The position numbers were made by a program, and so were the translations under genes. Positions 1 to 8,256 of a DNA stretch of 64,000 bases are shown here, piece by piece. Within the stretch, counting starts at the first letter, position 1; each line of letters begins with the position of its first letter. The notes below the pieces were generated by a model. The model had not been told where the DNA came from and did no database searches. It saw nothing but the letters and a program-made list of their open reading frames with translations. Location: positions 2,241,866-2,305,865 of the forward strand of contig NZ_LR733844.1 in NCBI RefSeq assembly GCF_902506455.1. The letters are read 5' to 3'. The stretch is from Sphingomonas sp. 8AM (GTDB lineage: Bacteria; Pseudomonadota; Alphaproteobacteria; Sphingomonadales; Sphingomonadaceae).

Positions 1-165
1 CTTGCGCGCCTGCGACACGTCCATGCCGCCGTATTTCGCCTTCCAGGCGTACAGCGTGGCGCTGCTGATCCCGTGTTTCCGGCACACGTCGGCGGTCTTC
101 ATCCCGCTGTCCTGCTCGCGCAGCACCGCGATGATCTGCTCCTCGCTGAACCTGCTCTTCTTCAC
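1..165 (-). CDS. IS3-family transposase OrfA (N-terminal 55 residues, cut by window edge)
   Basis: The visible protein starts KKSRFSEEQIIAVLREQDSG after a GTG start and continues through a helix-turn-helix region (TADVCRKHGISSATLYAW) to KYGGMDVSQARK. This is the typical N-terminus of IS3/IS911-group OrfA, the DNA-binding part of the transposase that is completed by an OrfA-OrfB fusion. The GTG at 163-165 is preferred because it gives the canonical KKSRFSEEQ start; an overlapping ATG runs straight into a stop. The C-terminus and orfB are outside the window. Confidence 0.85.
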   Translation of the reverse strand, partial: MKKSRFSEEQIIAVLREQDSGMKTADVCRKHGISSATLYAWKAKYGGMDVSQARK

Positions 166-227
166 ATCCGTCTCCTCACGAAGGCGGACTCTAGCTCAAA
201 CTGGCGGAGTTTCAGGGGAGCACGTCA
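1..227 (-). mobile_element. IS3-family insertion sequence, partial (left window edge)
   Basis: The window opens inside an IS3-type element. Read on the minus strand, the orfA reading frame is preceded by about 60 non-coding bases ending in TGACGTGCTCCCCTGAAACT, which begins with TG as IS3-family terminal repeats do. I therefore place the outer end near base 227. The other end and orfB lie outside the window. A repeat shared with positions 3621-3790 begins directly at this boundary, so the element probably inserted into that repeat. The boundary is inferred from the end-like sequence only. Confidence 0.6.
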
Positions 228-380
228 AGTCCTAACCAAGGAAGACCAAACGGCACTCTACCAAACGGCACCGCAGAAGCTCCATTAAGGGTTGGACCTA
301 TGCCTTATGCACGCGCGCGAGGCGGTGTCGGCGCGTTGCAGCTCACTGCCGGCGACTGTCCTACAAACGATGGTTGATCG
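228..380. repeat. Intergenic repeat, copy 1 (with 3621-3790)
   Basis: Two blocks here match the second copy: about 60 bases containing GAAGACCAAACGGCAC, CTA, CAAACGGCA, and about 25 bases containing TGTCCTACA and ACGAT. The middle has diverged. Inside the first block ACCAAACGGCAC occurs twice in near-tandem. Both copies lie just downstream of the stop codon of a minus-strand gene. I do not recognise the family. Copy 1 abuts the IS3 end. Confidence 0.5.
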
Positions 381-391
381 GGACAGCCGCG

Positions 392-832
392 TTATCTCGT
401 CACGGCAAGCGCCGCTGCAAACAAGACCATCGACACGACGCCCAGCACGCTCCTGATCGCGTGCAGCTTTCCCCACAAAACCAACAGCGCACGGGTCGTC
501 GGCCCGGCGTCCTCGGGCTCGATCATCTTGAGCCGCTTGTTGGTCGGCATAATTGCAAGCAAGGTGAACGGCCAATTGGCGAGCAGGATAAGGCTCCCCA
601 TTACCCAGAGCACAGCGCCCGACAGATACCAGGCGCCCATCCCGCTGAGGCCTCCGGCAATGGCTAGGCCGGACTGGATCGGCAGCGCCCTGTCATAGCT
701 GGGCTTCCATTGCGCGAGCAGGGGGCCATCCGCCAGTTGGAGCCGCGCCGGATGCTCGACCAGCGTGATGTATCCGGCCGCGCCTGTGAACAGAGCAGCA
801 CAGGTCAGGGCGATGATGGCGATGACATTCAT
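392..832 (-). CDS. DUF1772 (anthrone oxygenase-like) membrane protein
   Basis: A 146-residue, four-helix membrane protein. It begins MNVIAIIALTCAALFTGAAG, has hydrophobic stretches near residues 1-20, 55-75, 80-95 and 125-143, and carries the conserved WGKLHAIRSVLG segment before the last helix. This pattern is the DUF1772 family, which includes fungal anthrone oxygenases; bacterial members have no firm function. I chose the ATG at 830-832 because GAGGA lies six bases upstream. An in-frame ATG two codons earlier (838) and a longer frame to 889 are possible but less likely. It stands alone, with a palindrome at 1047-1066 separating it from the hydroxylase operon. Confidence 0.7.
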   Translation of the reverse strand: MNVIAIIALTCAALFTGAAGYITLVEHPARLQLADGPLLAQWKPSYDRALPIQSGLAIAGGLSGMGAWYLSGAVLWVMGSLILLANWPFTLLAIMPTNKRLKMIEPEDAGPTTRALLVLWGKLHAIRSVLGVVSMVLFAAALAVTR

Positions 833-1236
833 GAGCATTCCTCGGCAGCAGCCGGGAAGACGCGAACCCCATAGCCAGCGTCTTCCCAACGTATTGGGTC
901 AACGCCGTGGCTGGGAAGAACCCGTTAGACGGGCGCAGGAGCTACCGACCTGCTACTCTATTTTCGGCACCCTCAGCATGACCCGGAGTCGGTAGAACTG
1001 CAAGCGGTACGTCGCATTCCGCCTTTCCCGAAAACAAACTACCAGCGGGACGGCCGCGGCCGTCCCACTTGGGATCGAGTTTTGAGGCGGCTGAGGGCTT
1101 CCAGAAGACATAGCAACAGCATCAATCCGGAAGAGGGTCGCTGCCGGTTAGACGGATGTACCGACGCTAGTGACTGTTGCAACCGCTCAGGTGTGACCTC
1201 ATCATCTATGATGCCTCGAAAGTGGATCACACGAGC
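833..1236. other. Intergenic region, no gene recognised
   Basis: About 400 bases between the DUF1772 gene and the 3' end of the hydroxylase gene. Apart from the palindrome at 1047-1066 I see nothing convincing. A 62-codon minus-strand frame from a GTG at 1230 has no recognisable content or ribosome site and was not called. Confidence 0.5.
1047..1066 (-). terminator. Palindromic hairpin, probable terminator
   Basis: A perfect 20-base palindrome, GGGACGGCCG/CGGCCGTCCC. It can fold into an 8-bp GC-rich stem with a CGCG loop. In the minus direction it is followed by a T-rich stretch (TAGTTTGTTTTCG). It lies 170 bases past the stop of the FAD hydroxylase gene, so it could terminate the MarR-hydroxylase transcript. 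Confidence 0.4.
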
Positions 1237-2928
1237 TCAGGACGATGGATCGGCAAAAATGCGCGAACAATAAGCCTGAAGCAGGTCTGGTCGATCAGCA
1301 CGGCCGCGATAGGCAATATGGCCGTCAGGGCGGACCAGAACCACCGCGCCGTCGCTGATACCGTACGCGGCATGCGCTTCGTTATCGAGATCAGAAAGCG
1401 CCGGCGCGTCCTCCCTGTCCGGAACAGCCGATCCCAGCACCAACCTCGGCCGTATCCAGTCCCAGTTCGCAGCGGCGGCAAAGGTGGCACGCAGGTCTGG
1501 CAACGCCTTCGCATCCCGGCCGTCGAAGCCAAACAGCGCCCAGCCCCAGGTGCGGCCATCCGGATTGTAAAGATGGTCGAACAGCGTCGTCGCTGATCCA
1601 TCGGCCGCGATCACGGGGGCATCTGGCGCTCGCTCCCCCGCCTTGGGCGCGTGGCGACTGATCAGATCACCAATGCCTTTCAGATGATCCTCGCTCAGTG
1701 GGCTGTTGGGGTAGGCGACGGTCAACTGTTGAAGATCGGCGCTGCCCTGTATCAAAGTGCCAAGATCAGGGATGAAGCGTGCTGCCACGTCCATCACTGC
1801 GTCCTTGACCTTGCCGCGATAGACGCTGTTCTGGAAGCCGCGGACCTGCTGCGCATCAAGCCGGCGATGCTCGCCGCCACGCTCTTCGTCGTACGAGGTG
1901 AGCAGGGCTGGCCCTCCCTCGCCTGCCAACAGCATCGCAAGCCGCCAAGCCACGCCGATTGCATCATGGAAGCCCGAGTTCATGCCCTGTCCGCCCGCAG
2001 GCAGCGACAGGTGTCCTGCATCGCCGACGAGTAGAATACGGTCCTTTGCATAGTGCTTTGCCGCCCCGTGCTGGAAGCGGCTGTGCGTCAGCCAGATCGG
2101 GTCGGTCAGCGTCAGCGTCTCGTCCTCGGTCACTTCGCGCGCGATCGCCTGCATCTCTTCCAGCGTCGGATCGCGATCGGGGATGCCGGTGTCATCCGCG
2201 AGGAAGAACAGGCGGTGGTAGCCACCCCACACCGGCAGCACTCCGCAAAAGCCGCGTGGATAGTAGAAGAACCAGAGGTGGTCGCAGTCCGTTGACCGAC
2301 GCCAGCTGAGCTTGGCGTCGATCTGACGGTTCATGCAATTGGGCAGCTTTTCAGGCTCGAACCCGAGGCCCAATTCACCGCGGATAAAGCCCTTCGATCC
2401 GTCAGCGCCGATCATGTAGCGGCAGCGCAGTGTCTCTTCGGGGCCTGTCACGTTATCTTCGTCACCCTCGCCGACGGGCGCAACGGTCAGGGTCACGCCG
2501 TCGTCGTCTTGTACGAAGCTGATGAGCTTCAGCCCGCGCCGGATGCGGCCGCCCTTAGCTTCAGCCTGTTCGGCCAGCGTTCGCTCGATGACGTCCTGCC
2601 CGCTGTAAAGGACTGGACCAAAGGGGCTCGGCACGTCAGCGATTTCGATGGGATTGACCGGGCGGCCGTTGAGCAAGGTATTGACCCGCGTGATCGCATA
2701 GGCGTTCTCGGCAATGGCGTCGCGTACGCCGATGCTTGCGAGCAGTTCTTGCGGCCGTGCCCAGAGATTGTTGGCTCGCGACCACTCCTTCACATCGTGC
2801 CGCTGTTCGATCAGCAGGCAATCGACCCCGTGGTGGGCGAGTGCGCACGCCGTCGTCAGGCCGATCGGACCACCTCCGACGATAATAACATCGGTATCGA
2901 AGGCGCGTGGTGCGGTTGCGTCGGTCAT
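1237..2928 (-). CDS. FAD-dependent aromatic-ring monooxygenase (PheA/TfdB-like)
   Basis: A 563-residue class A flavoprotein hydroxylase. Residues 13-23 (DVIIVGGGPIG) form the FAD-binding Rossmann motif, ARPQ follows the ribityl loop near 57, and GDAGHLSLPAGGQGMN at 302-317 is the second FAD motif. From about 440 to the end lies a thioredoxin-fold C-terminal domain as in phenol hydroxylase-type enzymes. Family members use NAD(P)H and O2 to hydroxylate aromatic substrates or drugs; the substrate cannot be read from sequence. The gene is translationally coupled to the MarR gene by an ATGA overlap, which suggests that the enzyme removes the ligand sensed by that repressor. There is no signal peptide, so it is cytosolic. 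Confidence 0.88.
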   Translation of the reverse strand: MTDATAPRAFDTDVIIVGGGPIGLTTACALAHHGVDCLLIEQRHDVKEWSRANNLWARPQELLASIGVRDAIAENAYAITRVNTLLNGRPVNPIEIADVPSPFGPVLYSGQDVIERTLAEQAEAKGGRIRRGLKLISFVQDDDGVTLTVAPVGEGDEDNVTGPEETLRCRYMIGADGSKGFIRGELGLGFEPEKLPNCMNRQIDAKLSWRRSTDCDHLWFFYYPRGFCGVLPVWGGYHRLFFLADDTGIPDRDPTLEEMQAIAREVTEDETLTLTDPIWLTHSRFQHGAAKHYAKDRILLVGDAGHLSLPAGGQGMNSGFHDAIGVAWRLAMLLAGEGGPALLTSYDEERGGEHRRLDAQQVRGFQNSVYRGKVKDAVMDVAARFIPDLGTLIQGSADLQQLTVAYPNSPLSEDHLKGIGDLISRHAPKAGERAPDAPVIAADGSATTLFDHLYNPDGRTWGWALFGFDGRDAKALPDLRATFAAAANWDWIRPRLVLGSAVPDREDAPALSDLDNEAHAAYGISDGAVVLVRPDGHIAYRGRADRPDLLQAYCSRIFADPSS

Positions 2929-3419
2929 GCGAGCTCCTCCTGTTCGATGGGCTTGGCCGCCGGGGATTGTGATGCGAAATAGTTAGTCATGGCGTCGTTC
3001 ATTTCGCGCAGCACCGCGACGGCGATAGCGACGCGATCAGCGCCGACGTGATCCAGGATAGCCGTGTCGATCGGTACAACTGCCTGTTCAGCTCTGATCA
3101 GTGCGTCTCGTCCGGCGGGGGTGAGCACGATCAGCTTGGCACGCTGGTGGTGGGGGTTGGCCTCCATCACCACAAGGCCGTGCCCGACCAGCAGATCGAC
3201 GACGCGCTGCACCGCTTGGCGGGTCAGGCCCATGTTTCGTGCGATGTGCGATACGGGCAGCGGGTGGGGCGAATAGCCAAGAGCACCCAGCACCTGCCAC
3301 CAAGCAGTCGTCAGCCCGGCGGGGCGGACAAGTTCATTCCCCGCGTCCACAAGGCGGCCGTTCGTCTCGAACACCGCCAGTGCGAGGTCACGGACGGTCA
3401 GTTCTCCGTTATCACCCAT
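2925..3419 (-). CDS. MarR-family transcriptional regulator
   Basis: A 164-residue winged-helix repressor. The core is TTAWWQVLGAL (about 37-47), the helix-turn-helix LPVSHIARNMGLTRQAVQRVV (54-74), and the wing with RAKLIVLTPAGR (about 93-104). MarR proteins act as dimers that leave a palindromic operator when an aromatic ligand binds. The first gene of a two-gene operon, its stop overlaps the hydroxylase start by four bases. A 31-base dyad directly upstream of its start (3421-3451) is the obvious candidate operator, implying autoregulation. The ligand is unknown and probably related to the hydroxylase substrate. Confidence 0.88.
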   Translation of the reverse strand: MGDNGELTVRDLALAVFETNGRLVDAGNELVRPAGLTTAWWQVLGALGYSPHPLPVSHIARNMGLTRQAVQRVVDLLVGHGLVVMEANPHHQRAKLIVLTPAGRDALIRAEQAVVPIDTAILDHVGADRVAIAVAVLREMNDAMTNYFASQSPAAKPIEQEELA

Positions 3420-3420
3420 T

Positions 3421-3451
3421 GCAGCACCACGTCATTATGACAACATGCTGC
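3421..3451. promoter_or_regulatory. Candidate MarR operator (31-base dyad)
   Basis: GCAGCA at 3421-3426 pairs with TGCTGC at 3446-3451, and GTCAT/ATGAC at 3431-3441 forms an inner palindrome. Both are centred on base 3436. The dyad begins two bases upstream of the MarR start codon on the minus strand, where bound repressor would block initiation. Confidence 0.5.
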
Positions 3452-3620
3452 GTTAATGTCTGTAAGGCGGACTTGTTCCTTCAGCGTTGAGGTATGGGTT
3501 TGCCTCATGCCGCACCGGTGCCCTTTGGGTATACCCTCCACCGTCTCACTCTGGCCGGTCCGATTTCCGCCCAAATTGAACGTCACGAATTTGGCTCAGA
3601 TTGGCCCTTTGGTCCGCCTG

Positions 3621-3790
3621 AAGTCACAACCATAGAAGACCAAACGGCACCCTATCAAACGGCATCGTTAAGGCTCCGATGACGATTGAAGCTCTGCTTT
3701 TTGTCTCTGCCTTCCGTGCGCCTGAGAGTCAGCCTCGGCGCATTGCGGTCCACCGCTGGCCATTGTCCTACAGACGATCGAGAAACGGGA
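3621..3790. repeat. Intergenic repeat, copy 2 (with 228-380)
   Basis: Shares the GAAGACCAAACGGCAC, CTA, CAAACGGCA block and the TGTCCTACA, ACGAT block with copy 1, with a diverged centre of similar length. It lies between the 3' end of the VOC gene and the 5' side of the MarR gene. The 170 bases before it (3452-3620) contain no gene that I can recognise. Confidence 0.5.
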
Positions 3791-3791
3791 A

Positions 3792-4190
3792 TCATCGTTT
3801 GTCGGCAACAGGCTCGATCAGGTCCCAGCGGTTGCCGTAGAGGTCTTCGAAGACGGCCACGATGCCATAAGGTTCTGACCGAGGTTCCTCGACGAAGCGG
3901 ACACCCCGCTGCGTGTAGGCAAGGTGGTCACGGGCGAAGTCATCCGTTTCGAGAAATAGGAACACGCGACCGCCACTCTGATCGCCGATCGCATCACGTT
4001 GCCGGTCGTTAACGGCCCGCGCCAATAACAATGCGCTCGCCGCGCCATGCGGCGCGACCACGACCCATCGCTTGCCATCAGCCAGCGCAGTATCCTCACG
4101 CACCTCGAAGCCGAGCTTCCCGACAAAGAAGGAGAGTGCGGCGTCATACTCGTTGACGAGGAGCGCGGTCATATTCAGGTGCTGTGGCAT
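3792..4190 (-). CDS. VOC-family (glyoxalase/bleomycin resistance-like) protein
   Basis: A 132-residue single vicinal-oxygen-chelate domain protein: PQHLNMTALLVNEYDAALSF at the start, KLGFEVREDT, the strand GKRWVVVAPHG, then GIVAVFEDLYGNRWDLIEP at the end with the metal-ligand Glu in the usual position. VOC proteins include glyoxalase I, fosfomycin and bleomycin resistance proteins and dioxygenases, and this one cannot be assigned further. I start it at the ATG 4188-4190, which gives the family's normal N-terminus; a longer frame to 4286 adds 32 non-conserved residues. It is divergent from the serine hydrolase gene. Confidence 0.75.
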   Translation of the reverse strand: MPQHLNMTALLVNEYDAALSFFVGKLGFEVREDTALADGKRWVVVAPHGAASALLLARAVNDRQRDAIGDQSGGRVFLFLETDDFARDHLAYTQRGVRFVEEPRSEPYGIVAVFEDLYGNRWDLIEPVADKR

Positions 4191-4266
4191 TCGGTGAGAA
4201 TGCCCTGATCCGGGCGGACAGCCAACGCCCGGCGCCAATCGGGGATGGTATTTTGGGTATCTCACA

Positions 4267-4300
4267 GCGGTTCTCACGTCCGTCACGTCGGTGAGAATGC
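4267..4300. promoter_or_regulatory. Inverted and direct repeats in the divergent VOC / serine hydrolase spacer
   Basis: TTCTCAC (4271-4277) and GTGAGAA (4291-4297) form an inverted repeat with a 13-base loop. The 13-mer TCGGTGAGAATGC at 4288-4300 is repeated exactly at 4191-4203, next to the VOC start. The arrangement suggests a shared regulator site between the divergent genes; no regulator is identified. Confidence 0.25.
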
Positions 4301-4343
4301 GATGACGGTTGCGGCGAAACTTCGATGCAGTTAGCTGTTATAT

Positions 4344-5429
4344 ATGAGCAATACAGTCGGCATAGTAAAACGGGTAGCCCGCGTCGGCGTGGTTGCGTTG
4401 ATGGCTTGCGCCTCGATAGCGGACGCCAGGACGAACCCCGCGCTGCCGGATATGACCACAACTCTCCGCGAACAGCGGGTGGAGAGCGCGTCGGTCGCCG
4501 TGATCCGCGACGGACAGATTGTCTCGACTGGCGCGTGGGGCATAGCGGGGCCGAACCGTGCAGCGACCGCCTCCACGCCCTACAATCTCGCCTCGCTGAC
4601 GAAGCCGCTGACGGCGGAGGTCATCCTGCGACTAGTGTCGGCCGGCAAGCTGTCGCTCGACGAGCCGATGGATCGCTACTGGAGCGACCCCGACCTGTCG
4701 CGCGATACGCGGCGGATGAAGCTGACAGTCCGCATGGCGCTGAGCCATCGCACCGGGTTGCCGAACTGGCGCGATGCGAAGGGGCTGGCGTTCGATCATG
4801 ATCCCGGCACGACCACCGGCTATTCGGGCGAGGGGTATCAATATGCGGCGCGCTACGCCGAGCACCGCACTGGGCAATCGTTCGAGACACTTGCTGGCCG
4901 CTGGCTGTTCGCCCCCGCCCAAATGCGCACCTCGGGCTATGTGTCGGCGCAAGGCGAAACGGTGCCGATCGCCGTGCCCTACGACGACGCAGGGAAGGCG
5001 CTGCCGGTCGAGCGGGTGACGCGATACAACGCTGCCGATCTGGCGCACGCGACCGCGCGTGATTATGCGCGCCTCCTTATCAATGCGCGCAACGACACGG
5101 GCCTGGTCGCGTCTGTCGCGGCGGAGCGCAGCAGATTGCAGGCCGACCTGACACCCGAAATATGTGCCGGGTCGAAAGCGGCCAGCTGTCCGCCCTGGAC
5201 CGGCTTTGGCCTCGGTTGGCAGCTCTTAGGCTTTCCCGATAGCACGACGATGCTCCACACCGGCAAGGATGCCGGGGCTTTCACCTTCGCCGCGATCGAT
5301 CGCGCGAGCGGCGACGGCATCGTCATCCTGACCAACAGCGACAACGGGTGGCGGGTCATCCTGCCCATCCTCGAACGCACGGGGAGCGATCCGAAGCTGA
5401 TCGCCTTCCTCCGCGGCCAGATGAACTGA
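4344..5429 (+). CDS. Serine hydrolase, beta-lactamase class C-like
   Basis: A 361-residue exported protein. The signal peptide runs to about residue 28 (ARVGVVALMACASIADA). The nucleophile motif S84-L-T-K87 (SxxK) follows NLA. A Tyr in TGYSGEGYQY near 160-169 matches the YxN position, with Gly replacing Asn. HTGKDAGAF near 310 supplies the KTG-equivalent. The fold is shared by class C beta-lactamases, esterases and D-aminopeptidases, so a beta-lactamase role should not be assumed. Upstream Shine-Dalgarno is weak. The DUF4440-like gene follows after 16 bases and is probably cotranscribed. Confidence 0.85.
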   Translation: MSNTVGIVKRVARVGVVALMACASIADARTNPALPDMTTTLREQRVESASVAVIRDGQIVSTGAWGIAGPNRAATASTPYNLASLTKPLTAEVILRLVSAGKLSLDEPMDRYWSDPDLSRDTRRMKLTVRMALSHRTGLPNWRDAKGLAFDHDPGTTTGYSGEGYQYAARYAEHRTGQSFETLAGRWLFAPAQMRTSGYVSAQGETVPIAVPYDDAGKALPVERVTRYNAADLAHATARDYARLLINARNDTGLVASVAAERSRLQADLTPEICAGSKAASCPPWTGFGLGWQLLGFPDSTTMLHTGKDAGAFTFAAIDRASGDGIVILTNSDNGWRVILPILERTGSDPKLIAFLRGQMN

Positions 5430-5445
5430 CAGGACCAGGGGCATT

Positions 5446-5919
5446 ATGATCGCCATTGCCGTTGCCGCAGCCCTGCTCGCGACACCCGTGCCACCCCCCG
5501 CCGATCCATTGACGACGGAGATCGGCGCGCTCGATGCGAAGATGTTCGACGCCTACAACCGCTGCGACCTGCCGACCTTCTCCGGCTATTTCGATCCGAA
5601 GGTCGCCTTCTACCACGACACCGGCGGGGCGACGTTCGAGCGTGACGCGATGGTCGACGGCGTTCGCAAATACATTTGCGGCAAGGTGAAGCGCGAGCTG
5701 ATCCCGGCGACGTTCCGCGTCTATCCGATCAAGGACTATGGCGCGATCGAGGAAGGCGAACACCGCTTCTGTGACCTGGCGACGGGACGATGCGAGGGGA
5801 TCGCCAAGTTCGTGATGGTCTGGGCGAAGCAGGATGGTGCCTGGCGGATCACCAGCGTCCTCAGCTACGGGCACCGCGCCGCGACGGCTGCCGAACAGCG
5901 GAGCGCGGCCGTCAGATAG
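5446..5919 (+). CDS. NTF2-like / DUF4440 secreted protein
   Basis: A 157-residue protein with a short hydrophobic leader (IAIAVAAALLATPVP) and an NTF2-like cone fold: an LDAKMFDAYNRCDLPTFSGY helix region, FDPKVAFYHDTGG, and the terminal strands AKFVMVWAKQDGAWRITSVL. DUF4440/SnoaL-like proteins are small ligand-binding or ketosteroid-isomerase-like domains, and no catalytic role can be fixed here. AGGGG lies about seven bases before the ATG. Placed directly after the serine hydrolase gene, it likely forms a two-gene unit acting in the periplasm. Confidence 0.75.
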   Translation: MIAIAVAAALLATPVPPPADPLTTEIGALDAKMFDAYNRCDLPTFSGYFDPKVAFYHDTGGATFERDAMVDGVRKYICGKVKRELIPATFRVYPIKDYGAIEEGEHRFCDLATGRCEGIAKFVMVWAKQDGAWRITSVLSYGHRAATAAEQRSAAVR

Positions 5920-5929
5920 CTCATTCGCC

Positions 5930-6217
5930 GCTTCCCGATTGGGAACATGAATTGGGAAAGCGACCGCGCCGATCGCACACACAGCCGTCCGGGGCATCCG
6001 CTTTCCCAGAACCTGTTCCCGAATGCACTTCCCCAAAATAACTGGGTGGAGACGGAGAAATAGGAAAGCGGCGAGCTTCCCAAAGTAGCACGTTTCGGGA
6101 AAGCGCTCTGCACCGGAACGGCCGAGATGCGCCACGCGGCGGTCAGCCGCTCCCGGCCGAGGGGACCCAGAAGCAGACATTCAGACGTCCTCGGCCGCTT
6201 CCCGGAAGCGGACACTT
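5930..6217. repeat. Cluster of degenerate CTTCCC / GGGAAGCGG repeats
   Basis: This 350-base gap has no believable gene. It is filled with variants of one motif, best read on the minus strand as (A/G)TGTC(C/T)GCTTC(C/T)GGG and CGCTTTCCCGAA: positions about 6195-6217, 6163-6183, 6063-6107, 5995-6040 and 5930-5960. Open frames through it are by-products of the repeat. A related unit, CCCAAAAGCGGTCACTGGTT, lies at 14020-14040. Confidence 0.45.
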
Positions 6218-6266
6218 GTTAATCATGGCCTGGCCGCCATCCGATCGTCTAAGATAGCTTCACCAG

Positions 6267-8069
6267 TCACAGTCCTAGGCGTTGAGCACCCTCTTTCTCG
6301 CGCGCAATTGGATAGTGCAACGGATAGGGGTGCCCCGGACCCGCCTGCGCGTAGAGCCATGCAAGTCGAGCGTCAGGATTGGCAGCAAAGCCTGGTTCGT
6401 CACGTAACTTCGCGTCAAAATGACGCCTTACCACAGGATTGGTCGCGAGCAGTCGATCGCCAAGTGCTGCCAGCACGAAGGCATCGGTATTCGGTGCGGG
6501 GGCCAGCATTTCCGGGAAAAAGCCCCATGCCAAAAACGAGTCTTGGCTTTCGGGTTCCAGCAGAGAGGCGGCCAATAGCCCGAGCGGCTGGTCGGCAGGC
6601 ACGCGTACGCTGCCCGCCGGTATTGTCTCGTCTGTCTCGTAATGTTCGAACTCAGCGGTAATGGGGTAACGTCCCTCGATCGGCTGCGATAGTTTGGGAT
6701 CGATCAGCCGAACGCGATTGAGCTTCAGCGCCTTTGGCGTTTGAATGGATTCAAATTGGATGCCGTGCAGGCGTAGCCGCTCGATAACCTCAATCTGCTC
6801 GCGCGGCACCCACCAAGCCTTGGGCAGGCGGACGCTTTCGGCTGGTGTCTGACCGATGATCGGCATGCGGAAGGTGATGGCCTTAGCGAGCCAGCGCTGT
6901 TCCTCTCGACCAGAAGCAGGCGATACATAGGTATCGAACGCCACACCCTTGAAATTTTCTATCCACCCGATCGGGGTGGCTACGGGCTTCCAGCGTGTCA
7001 GCAATTCACTCGGGCGGCTCGCACGATCGGTCGCCTTGGCGGCCGCGATTCGTGCCGCATCTTCTGCGGCGATCTTCATTGCCGCTTCCATCAGCACGTA
7101 GGTCCCGAGCACGCGTTGCCGATACGGCTTCAGCATATGATTCTCGACCAGCACGGTCGGCATGCCGATGAAGTCGCCGTATCCAGTCGAGTAGCGTGGA
7201 CCTTCCGGGCTGTACCGTATGCCCTTCTCAGGATGCCGCGTGTCGATCGGGCTGGGATAGATGATCGGCGTGTGCCCCGCTCTGGTCAGTGCGGTGGAGA
7301 CCGTGGGACCGAAGCGATTCTCCAGCCAGTCGGCCGTGGCCCGATGGCGCGCATATTTTCCCCATCCAGCATAGGTGAAGGTCACGTCATACTGCATGTC
7401 AAAGCCTTCACTGACATGGCAGTCGATATAGAGGATGGGGTCAAGCGATCGGATCAGGCCGATCATCGCCCGGGACTCTGGCGCATCTAGCTTGGCGTAA
7501 TCACGGTTGAGGTCGATGTTGCGCGCGTTGGCGTCACGCCCCTTCTCTGCCGGCCCACGAATGTGCGGGAAATTATATGCGCTCAGCTGCTCATGCCCGT
7601 CGATATTATAAATCGGCACGAATACCAGATCGACCTTATCGAGTAGGCTGTCCTTCCCGCGCAATGCAATGTCACGGAGCAGCATCAGCCCGGCGTCCTT
7701 GCCGTCGATCTCTCCTGCATGGATGCCGCCCTGCACGAGGACGACAGGCTTGCCGCGGCCTCCCTTGCTGGCGCGGACATAGATCATCTCGCGACCCTCA
7801 GTCGTGCGGCCAAAGGTGTTCACGGTGATGAGCGGCGATGCGGCGTCGAGATGATTCAGCCATGCTCGGACCTCTGCATAGCGCGGCGTCGTCTGGAACC
7901 CTGCCGCCTCGGCCGGCGTGATCCAGGGATTACCAGCTTTGACGATCAGAGCCTCACTCTTGCCGGACCACGGCAGCGCCGGCGGCAACGGCGTAGGTCC
8001 CTGCGCGATAAGCGGGCTGGTGGTAGCCAACAGGAAGAGGCTGAGAAGACGAGCTACGTTCGGGCGCAA
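6267..8069 (-). CDS. M14-family zinc carboxypeptidase, exported
   Basis: A 600-residue protein. The signal peptide ends near IAQ (residue 23), followed by a peptidase M14 domain from about 55 to 345. Zinc ligands are H117 and E120 (GIHAGEIDG) and H218 (YIDCHVSEG), and the likely catalytic Glu is E309 (VLVENH). The C-terminal half is a family-specific extension. M14 enzymes remove C-terminal residues from peptides or cell-wall fragments. The start is a TTG with GGAAG just upstream, chosen because the signal peptide begins exactly there. It is divergent from a TonB-dependent receptor, so it may trim a peptide that the receptor brings in or competes for; that link is inference. Confidence 0.85.
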   Translation of the reverse strand: MRPNVARLLSLFLLATTSPLIAQGPTPLPPALPWSGKSEALIVKAGNPWITPAEAAGFQTTPRYAEVRAWLNHLDAASPLITVNTFGRTTEGREMIYVRASKGGRGKPVVLVQGGIHAGEIDGKDAGLMLLRDIALRGKDSLLDKVDLVFVPIYNIDGHEQLSAYNFPHIRGPAEKGRDANARNIDLNRDYAKLDAPESRAMIGLIRSLDPILYIDCHVSEGFDMQYDVTFTYAGWGKYARHRATADWLENRFGPTVSTALTRAGHTPIIYPSPIDTRHPEKGIRYSPEGPRYSTGYGDFIGMPTVLVENHMLKPYRQRVLGTYVLMEAAMKIAAEDAARIAAAKATDRASRPSELLTRWKPVATPIGWIENFKGVAFDTYVSPASGREEQRWLAKAITFRMPIIGQTPAESVRLPKAWWVPREQIEVIERLRLHGIQFESIQTPKALKLNRVRLIDPKLSQPIEGRYPITAEFEHYETDETIPAGSVRVPADQPLGLLAASLLEPESQDSFLAWGFFPEMLAPAPNTDAFVLAALGDRLLATNPVVRRHFDAKLRDEPGFAANPDARLAWLYAQAGPGHPYPLHYPIAREKEGAQRLGL

Positions 8070-8256
8070 AGGGCTTCCAATTCGATAACCTTAGAATCCA
8101 GTGTGCGGCCTATCCGGTGTGCCCGGCGATGCCGTACCTCTGAATTCGAGAGGCAGATACTCAGCTGTCATTGCATTGCAGCAGAGCTGCCCTATGATAC
8201 GTTGCAACATACCGCAACCCACGCGGCGCATCTTCGTGCCGCATTCCGGAGCAGCA

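Noticed and set aside
1039..1230. Short minus-strand frame after the FAD hydroxylase gene
   Set aside because: Starts with GTG without a Shine-Dalgarno, includes the 1047-1066 hairpin, and resembles no family.
4344..5429. Calling the serine hydrolase a resistance beta-lactamase
   Set aside because: The YxN position reads YSG and the fold is shared with esterases and peptidases, so only the superfamily is supported.
5865..6215. 116-codon minus-strand frame before the M14 gene
   Set aside because: It is made of the degenerate CTTCCC/GGGAAGCGG repeats rather than a gene.
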